DNA of 14,773 bases from Phycisphaerales bacterium (lineage in GTDB: Bacteria; Planctomycetota; Phycisphaerae; Phycisphaerales; UBA1924): the NCBI GenBank assembly GCA_029212425.1, contig JARGNC010000030.1, positions 1-14,773 of the forward strand, read 5' to 3'. This document shows positions 5,421 to 13,242 of this stretch, piece by piece. A program made the translations under genes and the position numbers. The notes below the pieces were generated by a model that worked only from the letters and a program-made list of their open reading frames with translations, searched no databases and had not been told where the DNA came from. Within the stretch, counting starts at the first letter, position 1. The number at the start of each line of letters is the position of its first letter.

Positions 5421-7787
5421 ATGTCCATGTTGCCCTTCCATCCAGATATCAACGACGAACATTCTTCGTCGCTCCAAGCTCAAACCTACACCGGAAAGAC
5501 CTTTGTCCGCGTGGTCATCGAGCGTGGACTCGATCGAAGCGAGGGGCTGACCTACCGAACCGATGAAGATGTCAATCTCGGCCAAAGGGTCATCGTCCCA
5601 GTCGGGCGCACAAACACCCCAACCGATGGATTCGTCGTAGAAATAGGCAATGAAGACCTCGCGGCTGATTTCCAAGTCTCCAAAGTCAAAGCCGTGCTCT
5701 CCACCACCCCCGTCTCGATCGCCCCCCTCCAACTCAAGCTCTGCAAATGGATCGCAAAGTACTACGCATGTCCTTTGGGCGTGGTCCTCGTCGCCGCGAT
5801 CCCGAAAGCGGTGAAACAACAGACCGGCAAGCGGACAATACAAACTCTCAACCTCGTAGACCCTCTCCCGGATCCGATCCCCAAACTCCCCCCCACCGCT
5901 CGCGAAGCACTAGAGGCGATCAGGAAGCTTGATGCTGCATGCTTTCCAATGGAGAAAGGCAAGCTGAAGGAGTCGATCCACGCCCGATCCATTGCGCCAA
6001 TTCACAAACTCAGAGATGCCGGGATACTGGTCGAATCATCACAGGAAGTCATCCGCACACCATCGGTCTTCAATCTTCTCGAGAATCCAAGCGATCACCA
6101 CGCCCCCAGCTTAAACCCACAACAACAACTCGTTGTCGACGGAATCTCCAACACGCTCAACCAATCCGGCACCCATCTCATCCATGGCATTACTGGGTCC
6201 GGAAAGACAGAAGTCTACATGCGGATCATCGAGCAAGTCATCGCATCTGGAAAGACCGCGTTGGTGCTGGTCCCTGAAATTGCACTCACACCTCAAACCG
6301 CGGGACGCTTTGTCGCAAGATTCAAAGATGCCGGGGTTGCCCTGCTTCACTCAGGTCTCAGCGCTGGTGCACGCAATGCGCAATGGTCACTCGTCGAACA
6401 CAATGAAGCCAGGGTTGTCATCGGCCCTCGCTCAGCTATTTTCGCACCAATCAAAGACCTCGGAGTCGTGATCGTCGACGAAGAACACGACAGTTCCTAC
6501 AAACAAGATCGCGCCCCACGCTACCACGCACGCGACAGCGCAATCGTGCTGGGTGCTTACGCCAAATGCCCCGTCATCCTCGGCTCAGCAACCCCATCAC
6601 TCGAAAGCTGGTCCAACGCACGCAACGGTCGCTATACACTCTGGTCGATCACCCACAGAGCAGGAGTAGGATCGCTTCCAAAGGTTCAGATCGTTGATCT
6701 TGCGAAGGATCAATCCAACACCATCCGTTCACAATCTGGAAAGTCCCTTGCATTCCCGATCATCGGATCGACTCTTGAACGCTGCATCAACGAAACGCTT
6801 GATCGAGGCGAACAAGCAATCCTCCTACTCAACCGCCGCGGGTACGCTTCGGTAGTCGCAAGTGCGGACCCGACCTGTGACTGGAAGCTTGAATGCGACC
6901 AGTGCGACGCGACCATGGTTGTCCATAAATCCAGAGTCCGCACCAGTGGAGGCAAACGCTTTGTCCGCTGCCACCACTGTTTGAGTGAGCAACTCATCCC
7001 GACCGTGTGCCCGATGACCGGCAAAGGCATCGTTCAGATCGGCGTTGGCACCCAGCGTGCCGAGGATGAGATCATCATGCGTCTGGGCGATCAACAAAAT
7101 CTCACGCTCGGAGAGAACTTCGTTCGTGTTGATTCTGACACCATGACCAGACCATCTGACTACTTTGAGATCCTCGACCGATTCTCACGAGGTGATATCA
7201 AACTCATGCTCGGCACGCAGATGATTGCCAAAGGGCTCGACTTCCCGAATGTCACGCTCGTTGGCATTCTCAACGCGGACACCTCGCTCTCGATTCCAGA
7301 CTTCCGTGCAGAAGAACGAACATTTCAACTCATCGCTCAGGTCGCTGGTCGTGCAGGCCGTTCTCACACCCCAGGCCGGGTTGTGGTCCAAACAATGAAC
7401 CCTCGCAACGCCGCGATCATCCTCGCATCGGAACACAACTACCCGAAGTTTGCAGACCTTGAACTCCAAACAAGAAAGTCTTGCGATCTCCCTCCCGCTA
7501 CGCGTATGGCAAGAATCATCTGCCGCGCCCCAGAACAATCGAAAGCAAAGGAAAGAGCTACTCAAATAGCGGATTCACTTGTTGAGCTCGCAGACCCTAG
7601 CGTCACCATTGAAGGCCCGATGGAATGCACCATCGCTCGGATCTCGAATCAATGCCGTTGGGGAATAGAGATTGTCGCGCCAAACTCAATGTTCATTCAA
7701 AAGCCAATCGCCGCGTTACGAGAACAAGGCTTGCTCAAATCCGATGCATCCACCATCATCGATATGGATCCGATCTGGTTGATGTAA
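5421..7787 (+). CDS. priA: Primosomal protein N' (replication restart helicase PriA)
   Basis: This 788-residue protein matches PriA, the 3'-5' helicase that recognises stalled forks and reloads the replicative helicase. An N-terminal 3'-primer-binding domain (about 25-115) contains 'GQRVIVPVGR'. The helicase core has Walker A GSGKT with Lys262, the DEEH box at 353-356, 'ATPSLES', and later 'GTQMIAKGLDFPNV' and 'QVAGRAGR'. The zinc region sits at 483-533 after 'LLNRRGYA'. The inner four cysteines (492, 495, 517, 520) are intact, but two outer ligands are replaced: Asp483 and Thr533 stand where Cys is expected, with Cys486 and Cys530 retained. The start at 5421 is the first ATG after the carA/priA palindrome; Met3 is an alternative, and no Shine-Dalgarno sequence is present. 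The stop codon directly abuts that of the convergent YdjY-like gene. Confidence 0.96.
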   Translation: MSMLPFHPDINDEHSSSLQAQTYTGKTFVRVVIERGLDRSEGLTYRTDEDVNLGQRVIVPVGRTNTPTDGFVVEIGNEDLAADFQVSKVKAVLSTTPVSIAPLQLKLCKWIAKYYACPLGVVLVAAIPKAVKQQTGKRTIQTLNLVDPLPDPIPKLPPTAREALEAIRKLDAACFPMEKGKLKESIHARSIAPIHKLRDAGILVESSQEVIRTPSVFNLLENPSDHHAPSLNPQQQLVVDGISNTLNQSGTHLIHGITGSGKTEVYMRIIEQVIASGKTALVLVPEIALTPQTAGRFVARFKDAGVALLHSGLSAGARNAQWSLVEHNEARVVIGPRSAIFAPIKDLGVVIVDEEHDSSYKQDRAPRYHARDSAIVLGAYAKCPVILGSATPSLESWSNARNGRYTLWSITHRAGVGSLPKVQIVDLAKDQSNTIRSQSGKSLAFPIIGSTLERCINETLDRGEQAILLLNRRGYASVVASADPTCDWKLECDQCDATMVVHKSRVRTSGGKRFVRCHHCLSEQLIPTVCPMTGKGIVQIGVGTQRAEDEIIMRLGDQQNLTLGENFVRVDSDTMTRPSDYFEILDRFSRGDIKLMLGTQMIAKGLDFPNVTLVGILNADTSLSIPDFRAEERTFQLIAQVAGRAGRSHTPGRVVVQTMNPRNAAIILASEHNYPKFADLELQTRKSCDLPPATRMARIICRAPEQSKAKERATQIADSLVELADPSVTIEGPMECTIARISNQCRWGIEIVAPNSMFIQKPIAALREQGLLKSDASTIIDMDPIWLM

Positions 7788-8474
7788 TCACTCCACTAGA
7801 GTTGCTGGATTGGCGAGCTCCTGATCGTCTTCCGCTTCAACTCTCCGAAAGCGAACCCGAACCTCTTGACCTTTTTCTGGGACCAGTTCTCGGTTCGCAA
7901 TCCAAACCGGTTCGTCAATCGAAGCGTCTGGAGAAACCACCCAAACAGGCGAAACGGTTTCAAACCCCCAAGGCGTCAACGAAACCAATGCTCCTTCGCG
8001 ATCTGCTGCATACACACCTGCCTCATTCACCGATGAACCCGCAAAGACAAGACCGCCCCATCCAGTATCAAGCGTGACGGATGATCCGTTCTCAACATGA
8101 ACGACCCACAACGCAAGCTCAACCCATTCATCAGTATCGCTCAATCTCGTTTCAACAAGAACCCCATCTCCAGTAGCCGGGACCCGATGCTGGTCTTCAA
8201 AGCGGATTGGCGAACCAGGCACAAAGCCCGCCGCGAGCAATCCTGCATGCAAGTTTGCAGGAGTTACATCACTGACCAAAAGTGATTCATGCTCGCGTGT
8301 ATCTGGTCCAGTAACCATCATTTCAAGATACACATCAGGCGTTTCAGGGTGATGACAATCCATCGCGATAGAAGCATCAATTTCTACAACTGACTCGCTC
8401 ACCCAAACACCAGGAAGCATCTCAACCGGATCTCCAACACGAAATGCGAGCATCATGATCAACAACACGCTCAT
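7788..8474 (-). CDS. YdjY-domain protein (planctomycete conserved protein of unknown function)
   Basis: This 228-residue protein shows the YdjY-type core: 'VEIDASIAMDCHHPETPDVYLE' (split pattern of a C-H-H-P-x-T-P motif) followed by 'TREHESLLVSDVTPANLHAGLLAAGF.PGSP'. The family is common in planctomycetes and has no established biochemical role; the conserved Cys-His-His and His residues could bind a metal, which is inference. The first 12 residues are hydrophobic and may be a short signal or anchor sequence. The ATG overlaps the murD stop as ATGA (8474-8471), implying translational coupling and fixing the start. It is the last gene of the panB-htrA-murD run, and its TGA touches the priA TAA. 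I see no terminator after it. Confidence 0.75.
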   Translation of the reverse strand: MSVLLIMMLAFRVGDPVEMLPGVWVSESVVEIDASIAMDCHHPETPDVYLEMMVTGPDTREHESLLVSDVTPANLHAGLLAAGFVPGSPIRFEDQHRVPATGDGVLVETRLSDTDEWVELALWVVHVENGSSVTLDTGWGGLVFAGSSVNEAGVYAADREGALVSLTPWGFETVSPVWVVSPDASIDEPVWIANRELVPEKGQEVRVRFRRVEAEDDQELANPATLVE

Positions 8475-9784
8475 ACTTTTTGACTCCGGATGATTCGCGC
8501 AAGCTCCGCAAACCGATTGCCTCGCTCCTCATAGTTCGCGAACTGATCCCATGACGCACACCCCGGCGAAAGCAGGACAACCTCCCCCTGTTGCACCCGT
8601 TCACTGATCGCTTTCATTGCTACATCAAGACTCCCACAGTTCATTGCAAAACCCGTTGATGCAGAAACAACGCCTTCGCCCGTGTCACCGATGCCATACA
8701 GCCCCGCGATGTGCTCGCTGAGCATCGAAATAGGCGACAAATCACTCCCCTTGTCGTACCCACCAACGATGAGATGAATCCTGGATCGGTCAACCAGCTT
8801 CTCAATCGCCTCAACAGCAAGAATCGTCGCACCTGGCACAGTACATTTCGAGTCATTGAAAAACCGTACGCCGTCCGCTTCATGTACAAGCTCCAAACGA
8901 TGAGGCAAACCCTTGTACCCACGAACAGCATCGGTCACGCGGGATTCATCAACTTCTTGATGAACACAAACTGCACGAACAGCCATCGCAGCATTCAAAC
9001 CATTGTGCTGACCAGGAACGAAACATCCATGTACTGCATCTTCAGAGCGTACAGCACATGCATCAAGTCTCCAATCAACAAGCTCAGGTCCAACAATCAG
9101 ATGCTGCGCATGCTTCGCAAGCACTCGCTTAGACTGCTCATAATGCTCCGAAGTACCATGCCAATCGAGATGATTGGGATTGCAGTTGGTCACACAACCA
9201 ACACGCGGCGGAGCATTCTCAAACGCACCAGAATCTCCAAGCCAATACAACATCGCGCTCGATAGCTCAATTACGACGATGGAATCATCTGAAATTCGAT
9301 CGATAACTGTCAGCAACGACCCGCCGATATTCCCACCAAGCACCGTCTCAAATTCGAGCTCGCGCAACGCATGATGAATCATTCCACTGGTCGTGCTCTT
9401 CCCTGCAGAACCGGTGACTGCAATCACATTCGAAGAATCGATTTGTTTCCAAGCAATCTCAATTTCGGTCGTTATCGAAATACCACGCGAGCGGGCCTCG
9501 CAGATGAAGCTGTTCTCCCAAGGCTTGGAAACAGCAGGATTGACCACCAGCGTGTCAATCCCATTCAGATCGTCAAGCGTGTGCTCTCGCAGAGCAAGCC
9601 GAACATCGCCTGCATCAATCAGGTCTTGCATCTGCCCGATCGCGTCCGTCAACCCATCAGGATCTCCACGATCACCGATGAGCACACTTGCCCCCTGTGA
9701 TGCAAGGTATCGGCTCACACCAACTCCCCCACCGAATCGGCCGAGCCCCATGACATACACAGACTGACCAGCCCATTCACTCAT
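8471..9784 (-). CDS. murD: UDP-N-acetylmuramoylalanine--D-glutamate ligase
   Basis: The 437-residue product adds D-glutamate to UDP-MurNAc-L-alanine with ATP in cytosolic peptidoglycan precursor synthesis. The N-terminal UDP-binding fold begins 'VYVMGLGRFGGG' (9-20). The central ATPase domain has the P-loop TGSAGKST (Lys129), 'GGNIG' (150-154), 'IELSSAML' and Lys219 in 'YEQSKR', the lysine that is carbamylated in this family. The C-terminal domain has 'GLPHRLE' (292-298), 'NDSK' (310-313), 'LIVGGYDKG' and 'LLSPGCASWDQF'. Length is normal. Three motif residues differ from the usual ones: Ala127 for Asn in the P-loop, Asn204 for Asp before the conserved His205, and Val316 for Asn after NDSK-x-T. 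The gene lies 26 bases after htrA and outside any other peptidoglycan cluster. No strong Shine-Dalgarno sequence is visible. Confidence 0.95.
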   Translation of the reverse strand: MSEWAGQSVYVMGLGRFGGGVGVSRYLASQGASVLIGDRGDPDGLTDAIGQMQDLIDAGDVRLALREHTLDDLNGIDTLVVNPAVSKPWENSFICEARSRGISITTEIEIAWKQIDSSNVIAVTGSAGKSTTSGMIHHALRELEFETVLGGNIGGSLLTVIDRISDDSIVVIELSSAMLYWLGDSGAFENAPPRVGCVTNCNPNHLDWHGTSEHYEQSKRVLAKHAQHLIVGPELVDWRLDACAVRSEDAVHGCFVPGQHNGLNAAMAVRAVCVHQEVDESRVTDAVRGYKGLPHRLELVHEADGVRFFNDSKCTVPGATILAVEAIEKLVDRSRIHLIVGGYDKGSDLSPISMLSEHIAGLYGIGDTGEGVVSASTGFAMNCGSLDVAMKAISERVQQGEVVLLSPGCASWDQFANYEERGNRFAELARIIRSQKV

Positions 9785-9810
9785 AAGTACACACTACCAG
9801 CAATCATCGA

Positions 9811-11226
9811 TTACCGAACCTGGATCTCCAAATCGACCACTGAACCGTCAGCCCGACGCACGGTAACTGGGACAGCGTCACCTGCCAAGAATCCTGAATC
9901 CGCGAGAAGTACAAAGAACTGGCTGATCTCAGAAAACCGTTGCCCTTTGACCAAAGTAATCACATCGCCCTCGACAAGCCCCGACATCGACGCAGGAAAT
10001 CCGCGCCAAATTCGGAACACAAGTACTCCGTTTTGCGATTCACTGAACAACGCACCCATCTGCAACTGGATTGGCTCTGCAAGCCTGCGTGCGAGCACCT
10101 CTGGGCGCATTTTGTCTAATGTCACCTCCAGTTCAATGACATCCCCATCACGAAACAACTCCAAAGTAATCGGTTCACCAGCACGCTGGGAACTGATCAA
10201 AGACGACAAGGCCTCCGCATTGGTCACCGGAGAACCCTGAACCTTGAGAATGACATCTGATGCAACGACTCCCGCTCGATCTGATGGACCACCCTCTTCA
10301 ACACCATTGATCAAAATCCCATAAACGGTTTCCCCTGATGATGTCTCGACACCGATTCGACCTTGTGCAGATCCATCGTAGCTGATCCCCATATAGCCAC
10401 GAGAAACAGATCCATGCTCGATGATTTGTGAAACAATCGGTTCGATCGTACCAAGCGGAATCGCAAACGAGATACCTGCAGAATCTCCACCCGAATCTTC
10501 GGGGTTAGATCCAACAGTACTCGCGGCTGTCGCAATCGCAACATTCATACCGATCACATGACCATCGGTGTTCACCAACGGCCCCCCGGAGTTTCCGGGA
10601 TTGACCGCCGCATCGGTCTGGATGTAGTTTGTATACCCACCAACCAGTCGTCCCCCTTGCGCTTGACGCCCCAGACCTGAAACAATCCCCTCAGACATCG
10701 AAAACTTGAAGCCGAACGGTGAGCCAAACGCATAGACACGCTCACCAACTCGAGGTAGACGCTCTGCTGCACGCATAGCAGGAAAATTCGTGTGCGATGC
10801 GTCTACAGCAATCACAGCAATATCGGTATAAATATCCGAACCGATCACTCTTCCACGCGCAATCCCGCCGTTGTAAAACTCAACTGACACCTCCGAAGCG
10901 GATTTGACCACATGCGCATTGGTAATGAGGTGTCCCTTGTTGTCATAAATCCACCCTGCCCCACTCGAATACAACCCGCTGGAACCATTGACCGGTTGCG
11001 TTTCAATATGAACCACAGTCGGTTCGATCGCGTCACCAATCGCGGAAATCGCGCGATCCATCCGGCGCAGGATGTCATCCTCTGCAAGCACATTGCGAGC
11101 AACAGATATTCGAGCCCCTTGCTGAGCGACAGCATAACGATCCATCAACTGCGGAACGACAAAGAGCATCACCGCTACAACCATGAGAACGATCAATGCT
11201 GGCGCAATAGTCACAAACTTTCGCAT
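9811..11226 (-). CDS. HtrA/DegP-like membrane-anchored serine protease with two PDZ domains
   Basis: This 471-residue trypsin-like protease most likely degrades or refolds damaged envelope proteins. An N-terminal hydrophobic helix (about 6-26) is an anchor or uncleaved signal, placing the enzyme outside the cytoplasmic membrane. The protease domain (about 60-285) has the full triad: His105 in 'TNAHVV', Asp135 in 'TDIAVI' and Ser213 in 'GNSGGP'. PDZ1 covers about 287-375 ('GYMGISYDG', 'GGPSDRAGVVASDVILKVQG'). A second, more divergent PDZ follows at about 380-471 ('GFPASMSGLVEGDVITLVKG'). Length is as expected for DegP/DegQ/MucD-type proteins; which member is uncertain. The start at 11226 is supported by GGAG at 11239-11236, 9 bases upstream on the minus strand. 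It lies 35 bases after panB and 26 bases before murD in the same direction. Confidence 0.93.
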   Translation of the reverse strand: MRKFVTIAPALIVLMVVAVMLFVVPQLMDRYAVAQQGARISVARNVLAEDDILRRMDRAISAIGDAIEPTVVHIETQPVNGSSGLYSSGAGWIYDNKGHLITNAHVVKSASEVSVEFYNGGIARGRVIGSDIYTDIAVIAVDASHTNFPAMRAAERLPRVGERVYAFGSPFGFKFSMSEGIVSGLGRQAQGGRLVGGYTNYIQTDAAVNPGNSGGPLVNTDGHVIGMNVAIATAASTVGSNPEDSGGDSAGISFAIPLGTIEPIVSQIIEHGSVSRGYMGISYDGSAQGRIGVETSSGETVYGILINGVEEGGPSDRAGVVASDVILKVQGSPVTNAEALSSLISSQRAGEPITLELFRDGDVIELEVTLDKMRPEVLARRLAEPIQLQMGALFSESQNGVLVFRIWRGFPASMSGLVEGDVITLVKGQRFSEISQFFVLLADSGFLAGDAVPVTVRRADGSVVDLEIQVR

Positions 11227-11235
11227 AGCTCAGTA

Positions 11236-11239
11236 CTCC
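11236..11239 (-). promoter_or_regulatory. Ribosome-binding site GGAG of the htrA-like gene
   Basis: GGAG on the minus strand lies 9 bases before the ATG at 11226-11224, within the 35-base panB-htrA gap, supporting that start and independent translation initiation. Confidence 0.55.
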
Positions 11240-11261
11240 AAGACCCAGGTAGAAACAACTT

Positions 11262-12173
11262 TCAAGATTGATTTGATACGCGCCCAGAATCGTTCTCGGC
11301 ATTTCTCCCGACCTTCTCTGATTCGCCCATCCGCATCGAATACCGCTTTCCGCCGATCGAGCCGTCTCTGACATTCTGAACCCATTGCTTACCAGCGCGA
11401 AGGAGCTCATCTCCGACCGCCGCAACGGGCTCAGCAAAGCGAGGTGGGAAGTCAGTCAATCCAATGAGATCATTCACCACAAGTATCTGACCGTCACACG
11501 CTGTGCCCGCTCCGATTCCAATGACCGGGACTTGTGCAACTTCCATGACTTGTTTCGTCACTTCGTCCGGCACCGCTTCAATCAGCAAAAGTACCGCTCC
11601 AGCATCCTGAAGCGCAATCGCATCCCGCACGACTTGATCGAGTTCATTCGCTGTCCGACCAGCAGCGACAGGTCCCCCAGTCACAGAACTTGTCTGCGGC
11701 TTGCACCCCACATGCGCACATACTGGCACTCCAGCACGAGTAAGCCGATCAACAATCCCAGCTTGCGTTTCGTCCGCTTCCAGCTTCACCACATCCGCCA
11801 TGCCCTCGGTCATAAACCGCCCGGCGTTCCCCATCGCTTCATCGATGGATCGGTGATAACTCATGAACGGCATGTCAGCCATCACAAGTGATCTTGGGGC
11901 GCCGCGCTTCACCGCAGCGGTAATCTGAATCGCAAAGTCCAGCGGCATATCAATCGTCCGCTCGAATCCCAACATCACCTGAGCCGCAGAATCTCCAGCA
12001 AGCAACACCGGCACCCCTGCTCTTGAAAGCCATCGAGCGGTGGTCGCGTCGTAACACGCGAGACACGCGAACGCCTCGTTCCGATGCGTCATCGCTTTGA
12101 GGGTCTTGAGCGTGACCGGCTCAGTCAAGGTCGGTTCGGGGGTATTCGCTGCATTCTGTGGTGAGAGACTCAT
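11262..12173 (-). CDS. panB: 3-methyl-2-oxobutanoate hydroxymethyltransferase (ketopantoate synthesis)
   Basis: PanB transfers a hydroxymethyl group from methylene-tetrahydrofolate to alpha-ketoisovalerate, the first committed step of pantothenate and CoA synthesis. The 303-residue product shows the barrel motifs 'CYDATTARWLSRAGV', the Mg ligands Asp61 ('AGDSAAQV') and Asp100 ('VMADMPF'), Lys130 and Glu132 ('VVKLEAD'), the catalytic Glu199 ('LIEAVP') and 'VIGIGAG..CDGQILV'. It has about 20 extra N-terminal residues and a polar C-terminal tail of about 20 residues beyond the usual end. The start at 12173 is preferred over the in-frame ATG at 12242: the extra 23 residues are unlike PanB and would overlap the divergent gene's start. 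A TAGAAT -10-like box ends 5 bases upstream. It is the first gene of the panB-htrA-murD-YdjY run; no other pan gene is present here. Confidence 0.95.
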   Translation of the reverse strand: MSLSPQNAANTPEPTLTEPVTLKTLKAMTHRNEAFACLACYDATTARWLSRAGVPVLLAGDSAAQVMLGFERTIDMPLDFAIQITAAVKRGAPRSLVMADMPFMSYHRSIDEAMGNAGRFMTEGMADVVKLEADETQAGIVDRLTRAGVPVCAHVGCKPQTSSVTGGPVAAGRTANELDQVVRDAIALQDAGAVLLLIEAVPDEVTKQVMEVAQVPVIGIGAGTACDGQILVVNDLIGLTDFPPRFAEPVAAVGDELLRAGKQWVQNVRDGSIGGKRYSMRMGESEKVGRNAENDSGRVSNQS

Positions 12174-12229
12174 GCAGGATTCTATGGCCAAACAACTCCA
12201 AAGCGCTAAACTACACAACGAGGTACGCA
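12174..12229. promoter_or_regulatory. Divergent promoter region between panB and the FAD oxidoreductase gene
   Basis: The 56-base gap must carry at least part of both promoters. On the minus strand TAGAAT (12184-12179) is a good -10-like box for panB. On the plus strand TAAACT (12207-12212) is a possible -10 box, and GAGGT (12220-12224) is a ribosome-binding site 5 bases before the ATG at 12230. -35 boxes are not clear on either strand. Confidence 0.45.
12220..12224 (+). promoter_or_regulatory. Ribosome-binding site GAGGT of the FAD oxidoreductase gene
   Basis: GAGGT lies 5 bases before the ATG at 12230. It argues for this start instead of the in-frame ATG at 12158, which would add 24 residues and run into the divergent panB gene. 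Confidence 0.65.
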
Positions 12230-13228
12230 ATGGCCCAGTCAACGCAGTTTCAAGCCCCCGATCTCAGCGATGAACGCATCCTCAGGATCGTCGCAGGCAT
12301 CCGCCCGTGCAGACACGGTGGACTCCGCCTCGAAGCCCAACAACTCGGCTCCAAAACCCTCATCCACAACTACGGCCACGGTGGCTGTGGCATCACCCTC
12401 TCTATGGGAACAGCGATCGCTGCAGCAGACCTCCTCGAACAATGCAGCGAAGCAGATGCACAGATCGCGATTCTGGGAGCAGGCGTGGTCGGACTCACGA
12501 CCGCTCGCGAGCTCTCGCTCAGAGGACGCAAGGTCACCATATACGCCGAAAAATCGGGCACAGAGACCCTCAGCGCCCTCGCTGGCGCACTCTTTCTTCC
12601 TGTAGGAATCGAAACCGAGCATCCCGATATTGGACATGAACGATTCCTCAATATCCTCACCGACTCCAAGCACGCACTGGATCAGCTCGATCAAGCACGC
12701 TATGGAATTCAAGACTTACCGGTTTACGAACCCGCATTCGCAGCTGATTCTGAGTTCCTCTTTACCAACGGCACCATCGCCCCGCCCACCGATCTCGATC
12801 TGCTCCCAATCCCAGGACCACCAAGATCTGGCCGGACCTTCAACGCAACCTTCATCCATACCCACAGGTTCCTCAACACACTCATCGAAGATCTTGCAAA
12901 CGCGGGAGTCGAAATCCAGTCCAGATCATTTACAGACCGACAAGAACTTGAGCATCTCCAAGAACCAACGATCGTCAACTGTCTAGCGCTCGGATCAAGA
13001 TCGCTCTTTGACGATCAATCGCTGTATCCCGCGAGGGGTATTCTCGTTCATATGGAGCCGCAGGACTTGGGATACATCATCCATGATGGATACAAGTACA
13101 TGTTCCCTCGCGAAGACGCACTGGTGCTGGGTGGGTGCTTCGACGAAGGTGTCTGGGAAGACACGCCGGATGAACTCATCGCAGACGAAATTCTCGCCCA
13201 TCATCGTCGTTTTTTCGGTCTGAGCTAG
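12230..13228 (+). CDS. FAD-dependent D-amino-acid-oxidase-like protein, circularly permuted motif order
   Basis: This 332-residue flavoprotein belongs to the D-amino-acid oxidase (DAO) family by motif, but the order is rotated. Residues 20-70 hold what is normally the DAO C-terminus: 'VAGIRPCRHGGLRLE' (Arg25 matching the substrate-carboxylate Arg283 of pig DAO) and 'HNYGHGGCGITLS' (46-58), the flavin-contacting loop. After a linker of about 8 residues comes the normal N-terminal FAD fold, 'IAILGAGVVGLTTARELSLRGRKV' in two parts (79-102) with GAGVVG at 83-88. The substrate domain follows, with Tyr290 aligning with pig Tyr228, and the protein ends after 'LGGCFDEGVW...RRFFGLS', where DAO would continue into GxRPxR. 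Start at 12230 is backed by GAGGT 5 bases upstream. The likely reaction is oxidative deamination of a D-amino acid or a related amine; the substrate is unknown. ABC-F follows 14 bases later. Confidence 0.85.
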   Translation: MAQSTQFQAPDLSDERILRIVAGIRPCRHGGLRLEAQQLGSKTLIHNYGHGGCGITLSMGTAIAAADLLEQCSEADAQIAILGAGVVGLTTARELSLRGRKVTIYAEKSGTETLSALAGALFLPVGIETEHPDIGHERFLNILTDSKHALDQLDQARYGIQDLPVYEPAFAADSEFLFTNGTIAPPTDLDLLPIPGPPRSGRTFNATFIHTHRFLNTLIEDLANAGVEIQSRSFTDRQELEHLQEPTIVNCLALGSRSLFDDQSLYPARGILVHMEPQDLGYIIHDGYKYMFPREDALVLGGCFDEGVWEDTPDELIADEILAHHRRFFGLS

Positions 13229-13234
13229 TACACT
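13229..13234 (+). promoter_or_regulatory. Possible -10 element (TACACT) for the ABC-F gene
   Basis: TACACT starts at the first base after the upstream stop codon and ends 8 bases before the ABC-F ATG, a spacing compatible with a leaderless transcript. The same hexamer precedes carA at 9 bases. The gene may also simply be read through from the oxidoreductase gene. Confidence 0.28.
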
Positions 13235-13242
13235 CCCAGTCC

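Noticed and set aside
12158..12229. Upstream start of the FAD oxidoreductase at 12158
   Set aside because: It would overlap the divergent panB coding region, whereas the ATG at 12230 has GAGGT 5 bases upstream and begins just before the conserved motif region.
12174..12242. Upstream start of panB at 12242
   Set aside because: The additional 23 residues do not resemble PanB and would overlap the start of the divergent gene.
12230..13228. Frameshift, assembly error or gene fusion as the cause of the rotated DAO motif order
   Set aside because: The frame is continuous over 332 residues, the total length equals one DAO unit, and each motif occurs once. A true permutation is the simpler reading.
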